Part shown: positions 15,172-28,197 of the stretch, piece by piece
Layout of the letters: the number at the start of each line of letters is the position of its first letter
How positions within the stretch are numbered: the first letter of the stretch is position 1
DNA from: Chrysomallon squamiferum
Taxonomy: Eukaryota > Mollusca > Gastropoda > Neomphalida > Peltospiridae
Direction: 5' to 3'
Assembly (NCBI GenBank): GCA_012295275.1
Contig: CM022678.1
Coordinates: forward strand, 4,430,361-4,494,360
DNA length: 64,000 nt
Position numbers and translations under genes: made by a program
Notes under the pieces: model-generated
Database searches by the model: none
What the model saw: the letters and a program-made list of their open reading frames with translations, nothing else
Told to the model about the DNA's origin: nothing

Positions 15172-15450
15172 ATATAGATAGATAGACATAGATTATAGAT
15201 AGATATTCACACACACTCGGTTGACCATTCTTTATCATTTGGTCATTTAACTGTGACAGTACGAAGAATCGATGACAACAACAAGACGGCGTACTTGAGT
15301 ACAATTAGTGGATGTATTGTATTCACCATTGGATCTGTTGACGTATGACCAACTTACAGTACGTGCGAGTTCGCTGTGAACGATTTCTTCAGTCAAGTGG
15401 GTAGCCTGAACGCAACAATGAATATAAAACAAAATGATTAAATCGACGCG

Positions 15451-15657
15451 AATCGATCTGCCACGTCAATTATTGGAAAATAATTAAAATGTACTTAACT
15501 GTGAAGCTTTACGTAGAAAGAAAGGAAGACAATAAAAAAAATAAAATAAAATTTGTTTAATTTATTCTTCTTACTCTCTCTGTCTGTCCGTCTTTCTGTT
15601 TCTTTCAGTTCTTTCTATAATCTAAGATTATTCAGTAACGTAAACTCTTTTGAATTA

Positions 15658-15694
<37 letters not shown>

Positions 15695-16434
15695 TCATTA
15701 TTATTTATATATATATAGAAAATTTGTTTTTGAAAACTAATAAATGTTATTATTAAAATATAATGAAATACTAGTGCTCATTTTATTTTTTTTTTTTTTT
15801 TTTTTTTTTCATCTTTTACTTTGAATTGTTTTCAGTTTTATGACCAGGCCATTTCTTCCCTTTAACAATACACAATATAATCATAAATAAACAAAAGGAA
15901 AACGGACACTGATATATTAACAAAAACAAAATTATCTTTTCAATGAATACCAAGCAGTCGTCTATGAATTCTTAACAGGGCAGAAGATACCATTCACTGA
16001 AAGAGACGCGATTCGCTTTATGAATGAATAAATAATTTAAACCGTGAAATTCTAGATTTATTTCTCTGAATAACTAAACAGTGTGTAACCTTTTGTTAAT
16101 GATATCTGTTTCATTGCTGCATTTTAAATGTCGCACCGTTTAAACATTACAGTTTCTGAAGATCGTTATTTCGTTATTACACGGTTATTTACCGATCTCT
16201 TGGCTCAAATAAGCTGTCAAAACAGTGGTTAGAGTAGTGGTTACGTCCAGACACCACAGATGTAAACGATCAATACACGTAACTAGATACATTGGATGAT
16301 TTCCCAATCTAACTAGGGTCTCGTTATATTAAAGGCTGTGTTTGTTAATATTTTGTTACTGTTAATGTCATTATCATTCTGTTTTCTTTTGTTGTTCTTC
16401 TTGTTGTTGTTGTTCTTCTTCTTATTATTATTAT

Positions 16435-16483
<49 letters not shown>

Positions 16484-17320
16484 GTTATTGTGTTTATCAT
16501 TATCGTTATTAGTGTTGTTACTGTCATTATTTTTTTATTGTTGTTGATGTTGTTGTTATTAATATAATCATATATTGAATTTTTTTTCAAATATTATCAT
16601 TATCATGATGATAATGATCACTAGTTTTTGTTTATCTTGTTGTTTTGTTTTGTTGTGTTGTTTTATTGTTGTTATTTGTTGTTTGCTTTTGTTTTTTGTT
16701 GATATTTGTTCTTGTTTGTCGTTTTGTTGTTGGTTTTTTGTTGTGTTTTTTTTTTTAAGTGTATGTGGGAGTATATTTTTGCTGTTGTTGGTTTTGTCTT
16801 GTTCCGTCGAGTAACAGTTGCGAATTTCCTCTGTAACAAATCATTATTAGAACATCAAAGGCTCTGCGCCTGACTTCTACATCCGATAAAATTAAAATCT
16901 AACTGAATTCTCGCCGATCATTTATTTATACTCACTTATTTAATTATACTTTTCTCTCCACTGGTTAACACGCAAAACATGCATTCATAATTAGAGAGCG
17001 TTGAACTGAAAAACTGATCAAAATCAGTATAGCTGATCGAACTATTGCTTGGAACGCCTGGAATGCCGAATGTCGTGAGTTCAATTCTTCTGGGAGAAGA
17101 TTAATGACGTTCTGATATTATTGTTTAATGGGAAGATGTTTTTGGGGGAAGGTTTTGTGTGTGTGTGTTGTTACTAAAGCTGAATGTCAAGAAACTTGTA
17201 AAAAAAAAATACAACTATTTTATAAAATGGTTGTGCCATTTTACAGACAAACATATATAGATATATACATGAATACGTACATACATACAAACATACACAC
17301 ATACTTACATGCATAAATGC

Positions 17321-17397
<77 letters not shown>

Positions 17398-17934
17398 TAT
17401 ATCAAACTGATTACAACAACTAAACCAGATCAAGCAAAAACGTGAGTACTTGAAATACGTACGAGCGGACGTAAAGTTAATGAAATGCGTACGTCAACGT
17501 AACTCAGATTCGCACGTTCGCAGGCAAGGTAACTCAGAAGGTTCTACACGTGCATGTAAAGCAGCTAAAACATGTACGCGTGCATGTAAAACAAGCCAAG
17601 CAAAACTAACAGCTGATGGTATCTTCAAAAAAAAACATCAAACTGTTACTCTGCTTTTATCAGTTCTTTCGCTCTTCCGCTGTTGATGTCATTACAATAT
17701 TTACGACCCGTTTGGGGTTTTTTGCGTGATCTATCAATCTGTTTTCAAACAGAGAAGATAAAACATCATCTTCTCAAAACTTTCATACTCTGGCCTGATG
17801 AATGGATTTAGGAAAATAGAAAAAAAACAATGTTAAAGACGTAATCTCTAAGTAAACATTTTTTTAATTATTATTTCTTTCCAAGTTTTTTCTTTTTTTC
17901 TTTCTTTCTGTTTTCACTCTTCATCTTTTTATTT
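15451..17934. other. Gene-free DNA with TTA, TAC and TA arrays
   Basis: TTA 15661-15692, CTT/TAC 16380-16483, GTT-rich 16500-16800, ATAC 17276-17330, TA 17333-17395. The stretch 17400-17700 is unique and CpG-containing (repeated CGTACG/CATGTACGCG words) but shows no exon. Confidence 0.6.
17030..17100 (+). repeat. Possible SINE-like head
   Basis: TATAGCTGATCGAACTATTG, followed by GTCGTGAGTTCAATTCTTCT, resembles diverged A and B boxes. Confidence 0.25.
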
Positions 17935-18630
17935 TGCTATTACTGTGTCCATTACCATTATCACTACTTCAACCATCATTACAAACAGCAGCAACTACCG
18001 TTACTACCACCGTCTATAGCAACAGCTTCAACTACTACTATTACAACCATCACCACCACCACTAGCAACAGAAAGAATTATCACTACTACCATTTGTAAC
18101 AACAACTACTACTACTACAACTGCTATAACTTTCTTTGACTTTTTAGTTACTTTTAATATTATTATTGTAATTATTACTGCTGCTGCTACTACTAGAACA
18201 ACTACTACCACTATTACTACTACTAGTACTACCACTACAACGTTACTTCTACTATTATTACAACAATTACTGTTACCAGTACTTACTTCTGTAATTAATT
18301 TCACAGCAGCAACTAATACCATAACTACTTTTATAAATCCTTCTACTAGCAATACTACTACACCTACTACTACTTCTGCTAGAAATACTACTACTGCTAC
18401 TTCTGTTACTACTGTTTATGTTTCTATATAAAACTATATTTGGTTTCTATTATTTAACTATTCTACAACTACTTCGACTGCTAAAAGCACTACCATTACT
18501 ATTACTACTTTCACTATTATTACTACTGCTGCTACTACTACTACTACTACTACTAGATCAATCAAACTTTACGACTGTTCCCGCTGACAATCATTTGCTA
18601 CCACCATGACTATGCTGTACGCTCGTACTC

Positions 18631-18661
<31 letters not shown>

Positions 18662-18720
18662 AACTACGACAACCACCACCACTACCATCCATCCCTACAA
18701 CGTCTCCGTTTGACAAATTA
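17935..18720. repeat. Imperfect ACT/ACC/AAC trinucleotide tract, ~0.8 kb
   Basis: A long triplet-periodic but impure region (ACTACTACT, ACCACCACC, ACAACTACG words) with pure TAC islands at 18537-18555 and 18631-18662. Stops in several frames argue against coding. Confidence 0.75.
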
Positions 18721-19192
18721 GATTTTATTTACACACAGTTTGAAACAAACAAGTCTCCCTCCCTGGCAGACAGAAGAAGAACGCAGATTCTGATTCATCT
18801 AGCGAACGTGGACGAGATCGATAGCAGAGCGTGCTGTTGTTGTTACGTATCTCTCCTTATTCCGTCGCTGTTTTTCCACGAGTTCTTTAAGCGGATTTTA
18901 GCGTTGGTTCGTACGTTTAGTGGAAGAGAAACATTTTCTGGATGGTTTTTGTTACGTTCGTTGAGGTAGCGTTTGTTTTATTTTTTTTTTTTTATTTATT
19001 AGTTTTTGTAGAGAAATGGTCCTGCTGTGTATTTATTTAATGTGTTGGTTTTTTTTGTATTTATTTTTGTATTTATTTATTTGTTGAATTTAATTGTTAT
19101 TTAAGTTTGGTTTGTTTTGTTATATGACGTGGACGTGTTGTTTGTTAGTGTGAGTTTTTAATTGTGGACCTTTTTATTAGTATTTTCGCTTT

Positions 19193-19232
<40 letters not shown>

Positions 19233-20577
19233 TGTTCAGTCCTTCCTTTATTTATTTATTTATATAATACTACAGGTTTCTTTTAATTTCCTCTTTTCTT
19301 TTTTTATTATTTTTTTTTTCTTTCTTGTTTTCGCTATATTATTTTATTTTATTTTAATTTTAGAATAAATAATTGCACATTATATTTCAAAAATTCTTTC
19401 TTCCTTTTTTTCCATGTTGTTTTTCTTTCCGTCTGTCATTTCTTTTCTATCTAGCGTTTTCTATCATTTTTCATTCTTTCTTTCCTTTATTTTATGGTTT
19501 TTTTTTTGTGTGTTTTTTTTCTCCTCCGCTCTTTCTTTCTCAAACTTTTCTCTTTATTTTAATTTGTCTTCTATCCACCATTTTTTTTTTCTCTTTTTTT
19601 CACTTTTAATTATTTTCTTTTTTTTTCTACAGTGAAGTAGATCTTGGTTTTTTTTTGTGTGTTTGTATTGTGTGCTTTTTGTGTATATCGTGTTTTTTTA
19701 TTACTGTTGTCGTCGTTATTGAAGCCACTGATGTCCAAACTCCTGTAACGTTTGCTACCGATATTTAAATATTTCGTTTCTTGTTAAAGGGCACGTACTA
19801 TTTTCAATTCTAGTTTTTATTTTGTGGTTTTAATTGTTGTTGTTACTATTTGTTGTTTTAGTTGGCGACGTACATAGATATTGCTTAATTTTAATGTTAC
19901 CTATTCGTTATCTGTGTGTTTATTGCTTTTCTTTCTTCCTCTTTTTTTGTGTTTTCGAACGTTTCTGTGTTATTATTAATGTTGTTGTTGTTGTCACTGA
20001 TCATAATGTTGCTGTCGACATCGTCGTCATTGTTGTTGTTTCTATGATTATTTTTTATTTTATTTTATTTTATTTTATATCTTATATAATCTTATTTTAG
20101 ATCTCTAGTCAAATATTATCAGTGATTTATATATTAAACAAATCCGCAATCGTTTAATTAATCTTCATTCGTTTTCAATTTTCCTTTCAATTTTATGCTA
20201 GTTCTCGCTTTACCGATTTAAAACATTTATTTCTCGTAATGGACTTTTTGACCCAGACAACACTTTATTGCCCATAAAACAAAAGAATCTGTTTTTTTGT
20301 TTGTTTTTCTTGTTGTTGTTGTTTTTCTGGAAGAAAGCCATCTATTAACAAGACTGTATCGATTTCTAACAGTGGTCCTAAAATACGTGGGTTATCTCCC
20401 TTGCTGGAAGTAGCCATTTTTTTTTTTTATCTCTATAGATGCTTATTATTTTTATTTTTTTTTTTTGTTTAAAGTATTTATTTACTCTCTATTATTATTT
20501 TATTTTATTTTTTTAATTTAAGTATTTATTTACTTTCTATTATTTTTTTTTATTTATTTATTTATTTACTTTCTATT

Positions 20578-20617
<40 letters not shown>

Positions 20618-21062
20618 TTACTACTACTACTACTGTTACTATTATTATTATTATTGTTATTATTATTACATTTTTTTTTTTTCGTTTTGTCATCGATTAT
20701 TATGCCCTACAGTTTTTGTTGTTGTTGTCTGCTCGTTGTTGTTTTTTTGGGTTTTTTTTAAAATTTTGTTGTTGTTTTTACTGGATGCGGATTTGCCCGG
20801 AAATAATTTAGGGCTTGGAGCAAGTTTTGTTCTCATTCTCGTACATACGATTTCTCAAGAATATCACTTTAGAACGTTCAGTACGTGAACTATCAGCCTT
20901 GTCTTCTCAGCCTAAAGCAGCTGAGATAAGTATGTATAACATGACATACCTTCACCATCTTTGATCATCTTACTCAGTTTTCGACAGGGGGAAAAAAAAA
21001 AAACATATTTATTGAAACTGATATTCGATTTCGATCCAACATAATAATAATAATAATAATAA

Positions 21063-21124
<62 letters not shown>

Positions 21125-21297
21125 ATAATAGAAGTAATAGTAGTAATAGAAGTAATAATAATATAGCTGTTTTGCCTTTATTTTTTTTTTTTTTTTTTTT
21201 GCTGTTGTTTGTCGTTTATTCTTCTACTACTACTACTTATTTTTTTTTTTCCTTAAATAAATAAATAAATAAATAAAATAAAATAAATTAATTAATT

Positions 21298-21375
21298 AAA
21301 TACCGAGAAGCGAACCCAGTACCTATCGGTCATTAAATATCCAGCTTAGCCAATTCACTGCTAAGACGACGGAAA
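21298..21375 (-). repeat. tRNA-derived SINE-like fragment
   Basis: Minus strand: TTGGCTAAGCTGG (A box), GATAGGTACTGGGTTCGCTT (B box with flank), then CTCGGTATTTAATTAATT running into an AAAT/TTTA tract. Same core as the copy at 888-957. Confidence 0.45.
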
Positions 21376-22209
21376 AAATGAAATAATCCACTGTAATCCA
21401 CTTCTTATACTTACTTACTTAAACACCAAAGCGTAACAATGAGGTACTGACGTCATCGCGTATTACTTAATATCATGCTAAAGAAACGAGTCATTGGTGT
21501 GTCGAGGGGGGGGAGGAGAAAGTAATTACGTGTTATCTGTTTCCGTCAGACAACCGTTCAGGCATGTGTAGTGCACATGTACTCGCCAGAGAGTTCTGTT
21601 GAAGTCTTCAGTCGAAGACATCATCCTGTGTTAAAACGGATCTGAGGTGTTTAGTTTCACGACTGCTGATCACGTGATGTGTTCAGAAGACGTCTGAGTA
21701 GTGACTGATGATCGATTGTGTTAAATAAAGTGTAACTCACGATGTAATGTCTGGGTTTGACCGTGCAGAACGATGTGTTACTGTCATTTCAGTTAGTACT
21801 GTAGTACAGTTAATTATTATTATTATTATTTTTTTTTTTTTTTTTCATTTGTTGTTATGTTGTTTCGTTTTGTTGGTTTGTTGTTGTTGTTTTGTGTTTT
21901 TTTTTTTTTTTTTTGTTGTCTTTTTATAAAATTTTGTTGCTGTTGTTGTTATCGTCTTTGTGAAGGTCTGGTTTTGTTTAACGTTGTCGTTGTTGCTTTG
22001 TTTTGTTTTGGTTGGTACTGGTGGAGCTTTTTAGTGTTTATTTCGTTTTGGATTGTAACTTTTTATATTTTTGTTTGTGTGTGTTTGTTTTGTTTTATAG
22101 TTATTCAACTAGTTTGTTGGATTTTACTTCTTGTTGTTGTTCATGTGTTTTTTTTTTCTCTTGCTCTGGTTGTTGAGATTTAGTCAGAGAGAGAAAAAAA
22201 TGCTTTGGT

Positions 22210-22305
22210 CTCATAAGTTTCTGTTTAATCAGTATTGTGAGTCGAACCCGGTACCTACCAAACCTTATTTAACCTCTGTGTCCATCAGGCTGGTATTTTA
22301 CGCTG
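22210..22305 (-). repeat. tRNA-derived SINE-like fragment
   Basis: Minus strand: ACCAGCCTGATGGACACAG, then TTGGTAGGTACCGGGTTCGA with CTCACAATACTG. The GGTAGGTACYGGGTTCG core matches the other copies. Confidence 0.45.
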
Positions 22306-23405
22306 AAGAAGAAAGAAATATTTATTATATTTACCAATACACTGAAGATCTGTTTTTCTTTCTATTTCTTCTGCTTCTTCTTCTTCTTCTTCTTCTTCTT
22401 CTTCTTCTTCTTCTTCTACTGCTACTACTACTACTTCTTCTTCTTTTTATCTACGCTTATAGAAAGTGTCATACATATGATTAACTATCATATCGATTTA
22501 TAAAAAAAGAAAGAAAGAGACGAACTGTTATCTCCCCCAAAGCTGTAATAGCAGCAATGGATTGTTGTTATGCGCCTTCCCATGATCAGGACAGTATATA
22601 TATTTAACATTCTGATTAACAAATAATAGAGTAAGTGCAAGAATTGGAATTAACCCAACCGGTGCTTTAAAGAGGATTGATCCTTCGTCCTGTGACATGC
22701 GGTCTAATTACATTAACTGAAAAAAAGGTCTGAACATTCTTAAAAGAGTTTGGTCTTTATATACGTCAGGGTTATAATCATGTACATAATTTAATATTTG
22801 TCTAGCATTAAATCGTGAAACATAATTTTAACTATAATTTGTTTTTAGCCTGTTTCTCATATTTGTTTTTCATTTTTTAGAATTCTTATAAATAAATAAA
22901 TAACATAACATAACATAACATAAATAAATAAGCTCCATGATCACTCACTCGCTCAATCACTGAACCGCTAAATAGTTGAAAAATAATCGCTTCTATTTGT
23001 TTTAAAGTAGGTTCTGGCTGTTTCGGGTTTCAATCGTTACGACAACTTTTTTACACACTTCGTTAACTTAGTAAAGCAGAATTCAATACACAAAGTTGTC
23101 AAAAATTTGATAAACGGTGCAGACAGAAAGTGCGGATAATTGTTTAGCTGTGTGTCACGATGACAAAGTTGCACTGACATACGTCACAATCAATGCACGA
23201 GCATCGCATGAAACAGTCCTTTGTTATACAACAATGTCTTCTGACAAAGCTCATCAGTGAATCTAATTAATTGTATTTAGCCATCTCTCACAATCTGTTA
23301 ATTAACATTGTACTTTGGCTGCTGAAAGCTTTAATTAAAATAATAATAAACCTTTTATTATTTATTTATTTTATCAGAAATTCACATGCACAGGTGTATT
23401 CTTCT

Positions 23406-23446
<41 letters not shown>

Positions 23447-24001
23447 TCTACGCCACATGCTGAATTTGATAACTATCCTTTCAGTCACGGAAATCATTAT
23501 TTACTTTATTTCTTTTTCTGCGTTTGATAATGGTTTAACAATGGCTGGCATAGTAATTTATTTATTTAATGAAATGTATGGACATTATTTCTGCAGTGCT
23601 AAATTTATTTTCAGTACAGATGTGGTTTAGTTATGACTTGGAACATTTTTCATTCATCTCTCTCCGATTGTCTCTGTGTGTCTGTGCATGCGTGTGTGCA
23701 TGTGTGTTTCTACTCCGTGAATGTGTGTTTATGTATATGTGTATGTGTGTGTGTGTGTAGATAAACAGATATATAGTTAGATAAAGAGAGATAGATAGAT
23801 AGATAGATAGAGATAAATAGACAGACAGATAGACACAAATACATAAACAGTAAGATAGACTGATTGACTGATATATATAGATACATAGATACATACATAC
23901 ACATACATACATACATACATAGACAGACAGACAGAAACAGATAGATAAACAGTGAGATAGTCTGACTGACTGATAGATAGATAAATTAGATAACTAAATA
24001 G

Positions 24002-24032
<31 letters not shown>

Positions 24033-26450
24033 GACAGACAGACAGACAGACGGACAGAGTAGGCAGACAGACAGATAGATAGATAGTTAGACAGACAGAC
24101 AGACAGTCAGACATACAGACTAGGTAGACATAGACATAGACAGACAGGTACATGGACTAACAGATTACAGTTTTAAATTACTGGTCTCTCCTGAACAGGT
24201 TACTGTGCCCTGATGCAGCAATGCTCTGTTGATGTACTGAGTCAGAAACCAGTTCTTTGTTTTATCCTAAATAAAACAAAAAACCAAATACAATTACCTG
24301 TTTTATTTCTCGGCTAAACAGTTTTTGAATAACAGCAATTTTGTTTGTTATTTTTTTAAATGAAAATTGTTTTTTTGAAATTGTGTTTTCTGAAATATTT
24401 CCCAAATCAACAGTTGAAAAGTAAAAAATAATTTTGAACTGTGTGTGTTTGTGTGTGTGTGTGAAATAAATTATTTATTGAAGAAAAATAGTTCAGTCCC
24501 AAATATCTGTGTTTTGGGGTCAGGGACGCACGCACACACACACACACACAAACACACACACAAACACACACACACACACACACACACACAATAACAACTG
24601 TTATAGGCCTACAGCTTGGAATAATTTATCAACAAAAACATTTGTAAGAATTTTAATTTTCCATTCCGTGTTGTTCCAGTTGCTGTTGTCATTCAGAATA
24701 ATTAATTAACACAACGTTAATCACACGGGGTCTGGCAGTGTTGAAAGGTTAATTATCTTCGTTTAAAGACATAACAAATACACCTGTACATCTGTTACTT
24801 GGTGTATGTTATAAACAAACATATTTCAATAACCCACTTTTGTTATCTTTCTCCCTCTCTGTCCTTTCTGTACTAGCTTTCTCTCGCTGTCTGTAAATGA
24901 TTTTCTGTCCCTCTGTTAGTCTGTCTGTCTGCCTTCATCTTTTAATCTATTCCCCTCTTTTTTGTGTCTCTTTTTCTTTTTATATTTCTCCATCTCCCTC
25001 TATCTTCCTTCCTATTTCTCTCTTTCTTTCTTTATTCTTTCTTCGTCTCCTCTCTCTCTTTCTCTCTCTCTCTATCTTCCTTCCTATCTCTCTCTTTCTC
25101 TCTCTCTCCTTTTCGTTTTTTGTCTCTGTTATTTGTTTCTCTGATTGTTATGTGTTAGACAGTCACCATCATCATCACCACCAACAACAACAACTAAAAC
25201 AACAACAGTAATAATAATTAATACACACACACACACACACGTACTGTCTGACCTTAACGCCATATTATTTACTTCAAAACATCCCAAATTGCTTACATAA
25301 ACTTTAACACGTGTATTAAATTATCTTCATTTCGTCGAGCTGTTTTTTTCTGTTTAGTTCTTAAATTCAGCATTTAAAGAAAATTCATAATTCATTTAAA
25401 AGATTTCCATTTCAAAACAAAAGACAACTAAATGTTCCAAACGCTGAAAAGATGACAGGGGTCTGACGTCACATTCTTGTAGTTAAAATTTCACAGAAAT
25501 ATGTTTTGTCTGCCTGCTTGTTAAAGTTGGATTAGGAATTAACGAGGAGCAAAGTTTGTAACGGGAAAAATGCCACGGGTGTCAGATGTCATTTCTCGGT
25601 GTAGCAAGTACTTAGTTAAAGTTCAGTCGTGCATTGGAGTATGAAACGAACAGAATTAAAATAATATATATATTGTTATCTGATAATATATATATATATA
25701 TATATATGAACATACATGAATATATACATGCATATATAAATATATAGAATAGATAGATATATTGATAAACAAACAGACAGATAGATAGATAGACAGACAG
25801 ACAGATGGATATAGACAGATAGATATAGATGTAGATATATACAGAGAGATGCACATTACACATATACACGTACATACCTAGATACCTACACATAAACATG
25901 CACACACTGACACATACATATATTCATACATATACACAGGCACCTACATAGCATTCATTCACACATACACATACACGTACATACATACACATGCACATAA
26001 TTATTTACAGCAACGTTCAAAAGCACTAGGTCGAGATGTCCTTTCATTGTAATAATTTGACATTTTAAAGTTCTCTTATACTTCTCAGTTCAATATTAAT
26101 GCCTCTGTCATAACCGATAATATTAGTTTAGTGTTCTTGTCTCCGTGTTTGTCTGTAGTCGAACCAACGATGATTATTAAAGGTAATTCAACTATGCAGG
26201 AAATTGGTATTATTCAGTGATGTTTGCTGTTGGTCAGGATTATATGTACTTTTAAGTGAGGAGTGGGTGTATATTTTGAGACATATTAGAGATTCGAAAA
26301 TTGGCAGGGATTAAAGAGATACACAAAAAATGTAATAAAGGACAAAGATGACATTGTATAAAATAGGGATGGATTGAAATAGAACCTGATTGATGGATTT
26401 TCAGAGGAAAGGGTTGTGTGGGTGTTAGTTTCTAAGTTTGCGGTTGTTGA

Positions 26451-26602
<152 letters not shown>

Positions 26603-26682
26603 ACGTCAGTGTGTACCTGCGCATGCATGTACGTATGTACATACGGTTATTACCTATGTTTGTGTATGTGTGTGTTTGTGTG

Positions 26683-26713
<31 letters not shown>

Positions 26714-26771
26714 GTATGTACGTATATATTTGTTTTTCCTTCCTTCTTTTGTTTCTTTTTTTTTTCTTTGG

Positions 26772-26833
<62 letters not shown>

Positions 26834-26918
26834 TGTTTCGTTTTCCCAGTGTAAAATAATAGCGATTTCATGAAAGGCATTGCTGATTAGAATCAATAAG
26901 ACCCCAGTTCAAACCAGT

Positions 26919-27004
<86 letters not shown>

Positions 27005-27064
27005 CTCCCACTGAGCAATGAAATCATTGAGATAAGACAGCTATAGACTACGTATGTTTGCATG

Positions 27065-27105
<41 letters not shown>

Positions 27106-27339
27106 TTCTGTCTGTTAGTCTGTATGTATATATGTCTGGAATATATGTCTGCGTGTGTTTGCGCGTGCGCGCTTCTTAACGAGCGATAACGATTTTCTGA
27201 AGATATACTTGTAGCCAAAACACAGGAAGAGAACCTAACGAGACTTATTTCAGACATCTTTGATCATTTTACATCCATTCACGCCATATCGAACCGCTTC
27301 ACAGCAACATCTCACAGTTCCTCCTTCTCCCTTTTCAGA

Positions 27340-27372
27340 ATGACTGTTTTTGACACGCAGCACCGGAAGTAG
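27340..27372 (+). promoter_or_regulatory. Upstream ORF in the GPCR 5' leader
   Basis: The first recognisable exon begins at 27339 after a strong acceptor (ctcccttttcag). One base in, an ATG opens a 10-codon ORF (MTVFDTQHRK) ending in TAG. It finishes 16 nt before the receptor ATG at 27389, in a different frame. uORFs this close to a start commonly lower initiation at the main ATG; that effect here is inferred. The acceptor implies at least one more upstream non-coding exon, which I could not place. Confidence 0.5.
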
Positions 27373-27388
27373 TTTCCAATAACCGGAT

Positions 27389-27611
27389 ATGAACGAAGAA
27401 TTTGAAGCGGATATCAGTGTGGTACTTCCGGAACTGGCTGCAGGAAGCAATGCGCAGGTAATTAGAGTTGACGATAACTTTTCAAGGATAAGTCTCTTCA
27501 TGGCCATTCAGTGCTAACAGAATCGTTTTTTTTTTTTTTTTTTTTTTTTTGCTTCATGGATGAGACGTCGTGTATGATTTGTAAATGGGTTTTGGCGTCG
27601 ATGATAATTTT

Positions 27612-27663
<52 letters not shown>

Positions 27664-27761
27664 CAAGGTCAGGTTTAATATAGATTTATTTTATTCTGTA
27701 GGTTTTTATTCGTTTTTTGTTATTATTTATTTATTTATTTATTTATTTATTATTATTATTA

Positions 27762-27803
<42 letters not shown>

Positions 27804-27849
27804 GATTATTATTATTACTACTACTAGTACTACTACTATTATTATTATG

Positions 27850-27882
<33 letters not shown>

Positions 27883-28160
27883 TTATTTTTTTTTTTTTTT
27901 TTTTTTTTTACGAAACTGAAGTAATTTTAATCGATGTGCAAACTGAATAATTTCTGATGTTAAAAAATGCTATGTTTGTGTGAGAAAGAAAGAAAAGAAA
28001 GAAAGAATGAACGAAAGTTAAAAGAAAGAGAGTCAGAGAATGGGAAAGAAAGTAAGTAAGTAAGTAAAGGGAAGTAAGAATAACAGAGAGAGAAACATCT
28101 GCAAAAAATAGAATGTGGGAAGTAAAGGAAACAGAGAGAATAAGAGAGAAAGAAAGTGGG

Positions 28161-28197
<37 letters not shown>

